In this document: positions 1-5,432 of the stretch, in pieces
Layout: each line of letters starts with the position of its first letter
Position numbering within the stretch: the stretch's first letter is position 1
Origin: an uncultured Eubacteriales bacterium
GTDB taxonomy: Bacteria > Bacillota > Clostridia > Oscillospirales > Oscillospiraceae
DNA length: 5,544 bases
NCBI GenBank assembly: GCA_900551495.1
Contig: URWG01000122.1
Span: forward strand, 1-5,544
Direction: 5' to 3'
Translations under genes and position numbers: made by a program
The notes under the pieces: generated by a model
The model's input: only the letters and a program-made list of their open reading frames with translations
Told to the model about the DNA's origin: nothing
The model's database searches: none

Positions 1-58
1 TGCATGTGTTAGGCACGCCGCCAGCGTTCGTCCTGAGCCAGGATCAAACTCTCTATGA
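1..58 (-). rRNA. rrs: 16S ribosomal RNA gene, 5' end (partial)
   Basis: Read on the minus strand, this is the conserved start of bacterial 16S rRNA. The universal 27F-site AGAGTTTGATCCTGGCTCAG is the complement of about 33-52, followed by GACGAACGCTGGCGGCGTG and CCTAACACATGCA, which runs off the window at base 1. The GGACGAACGCTGGCGGCGTG form is common in clostridial cluster IV organisms. The mature 5' end is placed about 6 nt before AGAGTTTGATC by comparison with other 16S genes, so position 58 is accurate to a few bases only. Confidence 0.97.
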
Positions 59-258
59 ATGGTATCTTAATCTGTTCCCCTTCATAAAAAAGAAAACAGA
101 ATAAAATCAATCATCCTTTAAGTTCGCTCTCAGCTTAACTCAAGAATTTCTTACGTTGGCTATTCTCACAATCTCAGTACAATGTTCTCACACTTACACT
201 GACATCATTTGAACAACTCTTTTTTCAATCATTGCTCAAGGTGTTTTCATGTTTCTCG

Positions 259-278
259 TTGTTTAATTTACAAGGTAC
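259..278 (-). promoter_or_regulatory. boxA-like antitermination element in rRNA leader
   Basis: On the minus strand this reads GTACCTTGTAAATTAAACAA. It resembles the CTTTGAAAACTAAACAA-type sequence found in Firmicute rRNA leaders and 16S-23S spacers, where the Nus factor complex binds nascent RNA to prevent Rho-dependent termination. It lies about 200 nt upstream of 16S and immediately downstream of a small hairpin, the usual boxB-boxA order. The assignment rests on sequence likeness and position. Confidence 0.55.
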
Positions 279-281
279 ACC

Positions 282-295
282 GCTGCAATCGCAGC
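282..295 (-). promoter_or_regulatory. boxB-like hairpin in rRNA leader
   Basis: GCTGC (282-286) and GCAGC (291-295) form a perfect 5 bp stem around a 4-base loop. In the transcript it comes 3 nt before the boxA-like element, matching the boxB-boxA arrangement of rRNA leaders. A stem this short can arise by chance, so the support is mainly its placement. Confidence 0.45.
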
Positions 296-358
296 CTATT
301 TGAAAAGCTGTTCCGCAGGTTCATCGGGGGTTGCCCTCCACCGCGGCGCATCTTTTAC

Positions 359-387
359 ATTGTAGCACCTCGGTCATCATTTGTCAA
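359..387 (-). promoter_or_regulatory. rRNA promoter P2 (proximal)
   Basis: On the minus strand there is a perfect -35 TTGACA (387 to 382), a 17 bp spacer, and -10 TACAAT (364 to 359), preceded by TGC, an extended -10. Upstream (about 388-425) are A-rich runs such as TTGAAAAAAGTTGAAAAC that could act as an UP element. The predicted start is a G or A near 352, leaving a leader of roughly 290 nt before 16S. The housekeeping sigma factor would use it. Confidence 0.85.
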
Positions 388-452
388 GAACTGTTTTCAA
401 CTTTTTTCAAGTTTTCAGCGGTTTCAACAAACTGTCCCGAACGCGCTTGGTT

Positions 453-481
453 ATTTTAGCAAAGAATCAAGGGTTTGTCAA
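453..481 (-). promoter_or_regulatory. rRNA promoter P1 (distal)
   Basis: On the minus strand there is a perfect -35 TTGACA (481 to 476), a 17 bp spacer ending in TGC, and -10 TAAAAT (458 to 453). It shares spacing and extended -10 with the proximal promoter exactly 94 bp downstream. The predicted start is near 446. Tandem strong promoters of this kind are typical of rRNA operons. The -35 lies only 8 bp past the gerAB stop codon, so there is almost no space between the two transcription units. Confidence 0.85.
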
Positions 482-522
482 CACTTTTTTCACATTTTTT
501 TAAAATTTTTCTTCTTTTCTAT
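482..522 (-). promoter_or_regulatory. A-rich UP element of rRNA P1, overlapping gerAB 3' end
   Basis: Directly upstream of the P1 -35 the minus strand is nearly all A and T, with runs of A such as GTGAAAAAAGTG and AAATTTTAAAAAAATG. Such tracts bind the RNA polymerase alpha subunit C-terminal domain at rRNA promoters. From 490 upward the same bases encode the lysine-rich tail of GerAB, so the element doubles as coding sequence. The role is inferred from composition and position. Confidence 0.6.
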
Positions 523-1434
523 CAGTAGTACCGCGATCGGCAAAATGCCCCAAAATATTGTGTTCCCGACAGCAATTACGACGGCAGAAATCGCGCCGCT
601 CACCCAAAGGCACGTCCCGCCCGCCAAAAAATTCAGCGGCGACGCCCACTTTTTTCCCGTCGTCACGAGCACGCGCCACAGCCCGAGGTTGACCGTGCAC
701 AGCAGACCGAGCAGACTGAAGCCCGCCGCCGTCATCGCTGCGGAAACGAGCGGCTCGAAGCGCTCCATCGCGCCGAGGACGCTGACGCTCTTCGCCGTGT
801 CGTAGAACGGGAAGTCGCTCCCGACGGCGACGCGCGGGGAGAGGCTGCCCGCCGTAACGAGAGCGGCAAGCACCGCCAGCAGCGTTCCGCCGACGCACCA
901 TGCAAGCGGCTTCATCCGCTCCTGCACCAGCCAGACGGCAGTCAGCGGCACCAGTGCCCACGGCAAAAGCGCCCCGTCCGCGTGCCAAAACGGTCTGAGC
1001 CATTCCGCACGGGTCTGCGGGAGCGCAAAGGCGTAGAGCAGTGCAAAGAGCGCGGCGAGAAAGAACAGGCTGATCGCACTGACCCGCAGAACGGTTTCCG
1101 TGCCCCTTCCCGCCGCATAGACCGCCAACAGCAGGAGCAGCAAGCCGATGAGGGCGCTGCCGTTGGGGTAAACGCCGCACAGCAGCCGCGCACCCGCGCC
1201 GAGCAGGAGCAGATTCCACGCCCAAAGCGCCCAAAGTGCGATTTTTCCCGCTGCGGAACGCGCCGCACTCTCTGCCGGCGTCGCCTCGGAGCGCAGCAGC
1301 CGCAGGAGAAAGATCAGCGCCGTCACCGCAAGGCAGACGATCACCGTCCACAGCCAGCCGACACGCGGCAGCAGCACGATCGCCGGAACGGTGAAGGCGC
1401 AGAACGCGGTCGCACAAAGCTGACGGCTACGCAT
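490..1434 (-). CDS. gerAB: GerAB-family spore germination membrane protein
   Basis: The protein has 314 residues and is almost wholly hydrophobic, with about nine to ten membrane segments (for example near 12-45, 66-85, 95-108, 115-138, 155-170, 179-195, 228-248, 267-304). This fits the B subunit of GerA-type germinant receptors, an APC-superfamily-like inner spore membrane protein that helps bind the germinant. The stretch SVSVLGAMERFEPLVSAAM (216-234) matches the family's conserved late 'xxERFExL' region. It is somewhat shorter than the usual ~365 residues. The ATG overlaps the end of the GerAC-like gene by 8 nt and has GAGGG 6 nt upstream (1445-1441), pointing to translational coupling. 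The tail EKKKNFKKM is lysine-rich and its codons are A-rich, unlike the GC-rich body, because the DNA there also forms the rRNA promoter upstream region. Naming as AB rather than a paralogue (BB, KB) is by family only. Confidence 0.85.
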   Translation of the reverse strand: MRSRQLCATAFCAFTVPAIVLLPRVGWLWTVIVCLAVTALIFLLRLLRSEATPAESAARSAAGKIALWALWAWNLLLLGAGARLLCGVYPNGSALIGLLLLLLAVYAAGRGTETVLRVSAISLFFLAALFALLYAFALPQTRAEWLRPFWHADGALLPWALVPLTAVWLVQERMKPLAWCVGGTLLAVLAALVTAGSLSPRVAVGSDFPFYDTAKSVSVLGAMERFEPLVSAAMTAAGFSLLGLLCTVNLGLWRVLVTTGKKWASPLNFLAGGTCLWVSGAISAVVIAVGNTIFWGILPIAVLLIEKKKNFKKM

Positions 1435-1840
1435 ACAGCGCCCTCAGCTCCGCGACGCTCAAATCACTTTGATGCGTCTTGTAGTAGTCATTTAACAAAT
1501 CGTCTTTCCGCAGCTCCGACACAAAATAGATCTGTGCGGCGGGGCGCAGATCGCCGCTCTCCACCGCCTCACGGACGACCGCGCCGCCGCGGAACACGAT
1601 TTGCTCGGCAGTGTCGAAAAACACCTCGCCGGCAGCGTTTTCCCGCAGATTTTTGACCGCCGCCGCCCAATTTTCGCCCGTTCCCTCTCCCGCATCGCTC
1701 AGAATATGCACGCCCTTCGCCGTTTTTTCGACCTGTAACGTGCGGATGGGCAGGAGCTGCGCCGTGTCGTACTCGCGGAAGGGCAGCCCGAAAATCAACG
1801 TCAGCGCCGCCGCAAGCAGCACCGTCGGAAACCATTTCAT
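1427..1840 (-). CDS. Short GerAC-like protein (N-terminal domain only)
   Basis: The protein has 137 residues. It starts with an uncleaved or cleavable hydrophobic segment (MKWFPTVLLAAALTLIFGLP, 1-20), followed by a soluble domain. The pattern NWAAAVKNLRENAAGEVFFD (57-76), then TAEQIVF, a charged helix and LRPAAQIYFVSE, resembles the N-terminal domain of GerAC lipoproteins, where a long helix precedes a strand and an 'RDPExR' region. Two family features are missing: there is no lipobox cysteine, and it is about a third of the usual ~370 residues. The ATG at 1840 was chosen because the membrane segment starts there and AAAGG lies 10 nt upstream; the frame stays open further up but through repeat DNA. 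Its place between gerAA and gerAB, overlapping gerAB by 8 nt, supports a receptor role. It could instead be an unrelated small membrane-anchored protein. Confidence 0.65.
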   Translation of the reverse strand: MKWFPTVLLAAALTLIFGLPFREYDTAQLLPIRTLQVEKTAKGVHILSDAGEGTGENWAAAVKNLRENAAGEVFFDTAEQIVFRGGAVVREAVESGDLRPAAQIYFVSELRKDDLLNDYYKTHQSDLSVAELRALYA

Positions 1841-1871
1841 CAAATCACAACCTTTGCGTAGAATGGGGGAT

Positions 1872-1909
1872 GAGATTGCCGCGGCTTGCCTCGCAAGCCT
1901 CGCAATGAC
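1872..1909. repeat. Intergenic hairpin repeat, copy 1
   Basis: The copy begins GAGATTGCCGCG and ends CTCGCAATGAC. An outer stem ATTGC/GCAAT encloses an inner perfect 7 bp stem GGCTTGC/GCAAGCC with a CTC loop. The same ends occur in copy 2 twenty bases further on. Similar GAGATTGC...GCAATGAC elements are dispersed in many Firmicute genomes, by recall rather than search. It lies in the gap between gerAA and the GerAC-like gene and would form a structured RNA within the operon transcript. Confidence 0.85.
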
Positions 1910-1929
1910 AGCGGGGGTAGGGCGTGCTT

Positions 1930-1965
1930 GAGATTGCCGCGACCCTTTCAGGGTCTCGCAATGAC
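1930..1965. repeat. Intergenic hairpin repeat, copy 2
   Basis: The ends match copy 1 (GAGATTGCCGCG and TCTCGCAATGAC), in the same orientation. The centre differs: inner stem GACCC/GGGTC with loop TTTCA. The outer stem ATTGC/GCAAT is retained. The gerAA stop codon lies about 15 bp away, so the hairpin may protect the gerAA 3' end or attenuate transcription. It has no T run and is not a typical Rho-independent terminator. Confidence 0.85.
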
Positions 1966-1980
1966 TTAACGGCGCCCTGC

Positions 1981-3429
1981 TCACCTCTGATTGCGGTCGT
2001 CGAGTGGGTTCAGACGCGGATCGCGGTGCTTTTCCTTCGTCAGCCGCTGACGAAGCAGCATCCGTCCCCCGCGCACGTCGGAAAACGGCGCGAGGTAGCT
2101 CTCGCCCATGGATTCCAGCCCCGCTAAATGCGTCAGCAGGCACAGCGCTCCCAGCGTCATGCCGAACAGCCCGCCGAGGCTTGCCAGCACCGCCAGCAAA
2201 AACCGCCACAGCCGAAGTGCGTCCGCCAAGCCGCGTGCCGGCAGCGCAAAGCCGCAGATCCCTGCCGCCGCGACCACGATCAGCGCCGCGGGAGAGACAA
2301 ATTTCGCCTCCACCGCCGCCGTACCGACGACCAAGCCGCCGATGACGGACAGGCTCTGCCCGATGGACTGCGGCAGGGCAATGCTCGCCTCGCGCAGCAG
2401 CTCAAACGCCGCCAGCAGCCCCAAAATCTCGAAAATTGTCGGAAAGGGCACGGCGTGCTTGCTCTCGATCACGGATTCCAGCAGGAGCGTGGGCAGCATT
2501 TCGGGGTGAAATGCCGCCATCGCAACATAGAGGGCGGGCAGGAACAGCCCGATCAGCAGCGCCGCGTAACGAATAATTCGTGTCGCCGTCGCGGTCAGGT
2601 AATTGACGCCGCGGTCCTCCGCAGCCGTCATCAGGTAGCCAAAGTCGATCGGCGCGAGATAGCCCTGCGGCAGACCGTCCACGAGCAGCCCGACGCGCCC
2701 GTCGAGCAAGCCCTGTGCAAAGCGGTCCGTCCGCTCGGTATACTGCAGCAGCGGAAACGCCGTCGGGCGCGACCCCGTAACGTACTCCTCGACCGACGCG
2801 GGCGACACCATGCCGTCGATGTCGATCTCGGCAAGGCGGTTTTTCATTCGTTCGACGAGCGTCGGGTCGGTCAGACCGTCGATATACGCCACGGTCACGT
2901 TCGTCAGGCTCCGACGCCCCACCTTTGTTTCGTAAAGGCGCAGTTCTGGCGAGCGGAGGTGGCGGCGCAGAAGGCTGGTATTCGTCCGCACCGTCTCGGT
3001 AAACGCATCCTTCGGACCCTTGACGGTGTTTTCGACCTCGGGCGCGGAGGGGGAGCGCTTTTCGCCCGTTTTGTCCTCGAAGGCAATGGCGTCTTCGCCG
3101 AATAACACGACACAGAAGCCGTTGACGAGCTTGAGCGCCACGGTGTTCAGGTCGGGGCAGGGGTCGGCGACGGAGTTATAGACCGTTGAGTGCAGCGACC
3201 GCTCGTACAGCTCGCGCATCGTGCCGCCGAACGCGTCCTGCATCAGGGGCTTGACGACGTATTCCGAGATGTCGCCGCCGGAGGTCAGCCCGTCGAGCGC
3301 GTATACATATAATGTGTGCGCCTTGATGCACAGCTCGCGCCGAATGAAGTCTCCCGCTCCGTCGAAAATCGCCGAGATGTTCTCGTCCGAGATCGCGCCG
3401 ACGTAGCGCCCGTCTGCCAAGCGTTCCAA
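1981..3429 (-). CDS. gerAA: GerAA-family spore germinant receptor subunit A
   Basis: With the TTG start proposed here the protein has 482 residues, the normal size for this family. GerA-type A subunits sit in the inner spore membrane and with B and C subunits form the receptor that starts germination. The N-terminal cytoplasmic half contains the hallmark KGPKDAFTETVRTN (137-150) followed by TSLLRRHLRS, then AYIDGLTDP (181-189), FPLLQYTERTDR (225-236) and GLLVDGLPQGYLAP (247-260). The membrane half has segments near 285-308, 331-347, 378-397 and 407-435, with the conserved LPQSIGQSLSVIGGLVVG (352-369) and AAVEAKFVSP (371-380). The tail YLAPFSDVR is also typical. TTG at 3429 was chosen because GAGGTGA lies 5 nt upstream; an ATG at 3567 would add 46 residues but has no ribosome site and would overlap the divergent sigma gene. 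It is first in the operon. No sporulation sigma-G promoter could be identified with confidence upstream. Confidence 0.92.
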   Translation of the reverse strand: MERLADGRYVGAISDENISAIFDGAGDFIRRELCIKAHTLYVYALDGLTSGGDISEYVVKPLMQDAFGGTMRELYERSLHSTVYNSVADPCPDLNTVALKLVNGFCVVLFGEDAIAFEDKTGEKRSPSAPEVENTVKGPKDAFTETVRTNTSLLRRHLRSPELRLYETKVGRRSLTNVTVAYIDGLTDPTLVERMKNRLAEIDIDGMVSPASVEEYVTGSRPTAFPLLQYTERTDRFAQGLLDGRVGLLVDGLPQGYLAPIDFGYLMTAAEDRGVNYLTATATRIIRYAALLIGLFLPALYVAMAAFHPEMLPTLLLESVIESKHAVPFPTIFEILGLLAAFELLREASIALPQSIGQSLSVIGGLVVGTAAVEAKFVSPAALIVVAAAGICGFALPARGLADALRLWRFLLAVLASLGGLFGMTLGALCLLTHLAGLESMGESYLAPFSDVRGGRMLLRQRLTKEKHRDPRLNPLDDRNQR

Positions 3430-3441
3430 TTTCTTCACCTC
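3430..3441 (-). promoter_or_regulatory. Ribosome binding site fixing a TTG start for gerAA
   Basis: On the minus strand the bases read GAGGTGAAGAAA directly before TTG. GAGGTGA is a 7-base match to the Shine-Dalgarno consensus, with 5 nt to the start. No in-frame start further upstream has a comparable site, and the resulting protein length fits the family. Confidence 0.7.
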
Positions 3442-3499
3442 GGCGGTAGTTTGCCCGTCGGGAGGGAAAGTATGCAAAACAGAAATATTCGGCGCGTGA

Positions 3500-3527
3500 G
3501 GAACCACGCCCGCCGATTTTCCGTCTT
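3500..3527 (+). promoter_or_regulatory. ECF-type promoter of the sigma/anti-sigma operon
   Basis: GGAACC (3500-3505), a 16 bp spacer, and CGTCTT (3522-3527) form a textbook extracytoplasmic-function sigma promoter (GGAAC / 16 bp / CGTC). It lies in front of an ECF sigma gene, so the gene very likely activates itself. Transcription should begin near 3533, leaving a leader of about 33 nt with the ribosome site GGAGG at 3556-3560. Confidence 0.8.
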
Positions 3528-3565
3528 TATGGGTGAAGGATCCTTTTTCATGAACGGAGGAAGCC

Positions 3566-4123
3566 ATGGACGAGAAAACCATTCTCGCGCTGTTGACGCG
3601 CCGAGACGAACGCGGGCTGGACGCTGCGATGAAGCAATACGGCGGGCGTCTGCGGGCGCTGTCGGCGGGTATCGTCGGCGCGGAGGCGGCGGAGGAGTGT
3701 GTCAATGACGCGCTGCTGACCGCGTGGAACGCCATTCCGCCCGCCGCACCGGAGCATTTGTTTTTCTATCTCTGCCGCATCACGCGTAATCTCGCCCTTG
3801 ATCGCTACCGCAGTGAGGCGGCGCAGAAGCGGGGCGGGAGCGTGCTGCGGGTATCGCTGGACGAGCTGAGCGAATGTACTCCCGCCGCCGACGGCAGCCC
3901 GACGGACCGTCTGCGGGAAAGCGTTCTGCGCGACGCGATCAATGCCTTTCTGCGCGGGCTGCCGAAAAAGCAGCGGACGGCATTTTTGGCGCGGTATTTT
4001 TACGCCATGCCGCTTCACGAGGTCGCCGTGCGGTGCTCCATGCGCGAGGGCGCCGTCAAGTCCATGCTCCGACGCACGCGGGAACGCTTGCGGAAATATT
4101 TGGAACAGGAGGAATTGCTATGA
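3566..4123 (+). CDS. ECF-family RNA polymerase sigma factor
   Basis: The protein has 185 residues, the usual ECF size, with the two-domain layout. Sigma region 2 (about 18-86) contains AEECVNDALLTAWNAI (42-57) and FFYLCRITRNLALDRYR (66-82), which bind core polymerase and the -10 element. Sigma region 4 (about 122-180) contains LPKKQRTAFLARYFYAMPL (132-150) and the helix-turn-helix HEVAVRCSMREGAVKSMLRR (151-170), which reads the -35. The ATG at 3566 has GGAGG 5 nt upstream. It starts opposite the gerAA operon and is followed, with a 4-nt ATGA overlap, by a membrane protein that is probably its anti-sigma factor. An ECF-type promoter precedes it, suggesting autoregulation. Its signal and regulon cannot be read from the sequence. 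Confidence 0.93.
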   Translation: MDEKTILALLTRRDERGLDAAMKQYGGRLRALSAGIVGAEAAEECVNDALLTAWNAIPPAAPEHLFFYLCRITRNLALDRYRSEAAQKRGGSVLRVSLDELSECTPAADGSPTDRLRESVLRDAINAFLRGLPKKQRTAFLARYFYAMPLHEVAVRCSMREGAVKSMLRRTRERLRKYLEQEELL

Positions 4124-5394
4124 AGCCCGAGGAGCTTTATCGTGCTGTCGGCGGCGCGGACGACGCGCTGCTGACGGAATTTGAGGAACAAAAAACCCCG
4201 AAGCCGTGGAAGCGGTGGGGTGCATTGGCTGCGTGCGCGGCACTGCTGCTCGGCGGGACGCTTTGGCTGCATCCGTGGAGCGCGGTGGGAAATACGGTTT
4301 CACCGACCGAAGCTGTCGATCCGCCTTCGACCGCGACCGCACAGCCCACGGACGAGTCGATCGCCGCGCCGACGCCTCTTGACGCGCTGCCCGAGCTGAT
4401 CTTTACCGGCGAGGGGCACAACATGGCAACGGACATCGCCTACCCCGACGGCTATTTTATCCGCGACCTGACCGAGGCGCAAATTGCCGCGATCTGGGGG
4501 CAGGAAACGCCGGCATGGGAGGGCGAGACTGCCGACGTGAGCGGCAAGGTCATCTATGACGGGACGGGTACGCCGTGGGTCGTACAGCTTGCGGCGGTCA
4601 CGGACGGCGAGACGCTGTGTTTGGAGCTTTCGCCGGAGCGTCTGCCGCCGCAGTGCATTGCCCCGGCGGACGGCAAGACGTGCGAGTTTTACGGCACGGC
4701 GGTGCGGGCGTTCCGCAGCGGCTCATACGCGACGGTCGATTTTCTGCGCGGCGAGGGCGAGACGGCGGTGGGTGTCCGACTGACGCTCGAGCCTGCGACG
4801 GAGACACTGACGGCGCTTGCCACACGCGTCGTTTCGCAGTCGCTCCGCCCCGACGGGACGCTTGACGTGCTGTTTTTGCACACGGAGGATGTCCCTGCAT
4901 GGCGCAGCGAGGCACTTGACGAGGCGCAAGCCTATGCCGACGCGTCGTTTGGAGCGTATCTGCCGCAAGCGCTGCCGGAGGGCTACGCCTTCTCCGACGC
5001 TTGGCGGGAGCAGGGCGAGGACCGCGACTGGCTCTCGGCGAATTGGTTTGACGGTTGGGAGCGGCAGCTCAACGTTGTGGTCAGCCGTCCGGAGGTCGTG
5101 ACGGAGCTTGTCCGCGCCGATGAACCGCAAGCCTATGTTTGGGACTACTACGGAGCGGAGAAGCCGGAGGTTCCGGAGGAATATCACGCAACGTGGGTCG
5201 AGCCTGTTTTCTACCGCAGCGAGGTGACGCGGGAGGTGCTTTTCAGCCGCATCCACGCGACGGACGAGAGCGGACGCTGCGCGGCACGGTTCGGCATTTA
5301 TTATCCCGACGGGACGGTCGTGCGCGTCTATGCCTCGGCGGAGCGGTCGGCGCTGGAGACGCTGCTCACCGCCCTGCTGCCGGTGGATGCTTGA
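4120..5394 (+). CDS. Single-pass membrane protein, probable anti-sigma factor / sensor
   Basis: The protein has 424 residues. A short N-terminal cytoplasmic part (1-31, acidic: EELYRAVGGADDALLTEFEEQ) is followed by a KPWKR basic edge and one membrane helix (about 34-50). A Pro/Thr-rich linker (about 56-90) leads to a large extracytoplasmic domain (about 91-424). The segment YLPQALPEGYAFSDAW (280-295) resembles the 'P-x-x-LPEGY' motif of DUF4367-type domains seen in clostridial anti-sigma-like proteins, a tentative match. There is no zinc-binding anti-sigma HxxxCxxC motif. The ATG at 4120 overlaps the sigma stop (ATGA), with AGGAGG at 4107-4112, so the two are translated together. The inferred role is holding the sigma factor at the membrane until an envelope signal acts on the outer domain. 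Confidence 0.8.
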   Translation: MKPEELYRAVGGADDALLTEFEEQKTPKPWKRWGALAACAALLLGGTLWLHPWSAVGNTVSPTEAVDPPSTATAQPTDESIAAPTPLDALPELIFTGEGHNMATDIAYPDGYFIRDLTEAQIAAIWGQETPAWEGETADVSGKVIYDGTGTPWVVQLAAVTDGETLCLELSPERLPPQCIAPADGKTCEFYGTAVRAFRSGSYATVDFLRGEGETAVGVRLTLEPATETLTALATRVVSQSLRPDGTLDVLFLHTEDVPAWRSEALDEAQAYADASFGAYLPQALPEGYAFSDAWREQGEDRDWLSANWFDGWERQLNVVVSRPEVVTELVRADEPQAYVWDYYGAEKPEVPEEYHATWVEPVFYRSEVTREVLFSRIHATDESGRCAARFGIYYPDGTVVRVYASAERSALETLLTALLPVDA

Positions 5395-5432
5395 TCGGCG
5401 CCTTACACGCTTTAATGATAATGCCTGCATAC

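Larger units (their letters stand above)
59..352 (-). other. rRNA operon leader (transcribed spacer upstream of 16S)
   Basis: This stretch lies between the proximal rRNA promoter and 16S and has no credible gene. It is AT-rich, unlike the GC-rich coding DNA around it, as expected for a pre-rRNA leader removed during maturation. It carries a small GC-rich hairpin followed by a boxA-like sequence (listed separately). Bases next to 16S would normally pair with sequence downstream of 16S to form an RNase III substrate, but that partner is outside the window. A plus-strand open frame from 209 to 805 crosses this leader and the end of gerAB. Its cysteine-, phenylalanine- and serine-rich translation looks like a by-product of reading the antisense of real features, so it is not called. 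Confidence 0.8.

Noticed and set aside
209..805. Plus-strand 198-residue open frame across the rRNA leader and gerAB end
   Set aside because: It runs antisense to the rRNA promoters and gerAB, has a low-complexity translation and no ribosome site, and matches no recognisable family.
1872..1965. The two hairpin repeats as a mini CRISPR array
   Set aside because: There are only two copies, with divergent centres, a 20 bp gap and no cas genes; the structure is that of a dispersed hairpin element.
1841..2209. Upstream extension of the GerAC-like frame to 260 residues
   Set aside because: The extra part reads through the hairpin repeats and out of frame over the gerAA end; the hydrophobic segment and ribosome site place the start at 1840.
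2128..3105. Plus-strand 325-residue open frame
   Set aside because: It is antisense to gerAA, which carries clear family motifs; the translation is Arg/Gln/His-rich, typical of a GC-rich shadow frame.
3450..3495. Possible sigma-G promoter for gerAA (GAATA and GCATACTT on the minus strand)
   Set aside because: The two elements resemble sigma-G boxes but are only 11 bp apart rather than 17-18.
3430..3560. Small minus-strand frame starting ATGAAAAAGGATCC (about 38 codons) before gerAA
   Set aside because: It has no ribosome site upstream of its ATG and no recognisable product; its stop falls within the gerAA ribosome site, which is suggestive of a leader peptide but not enough to call one.
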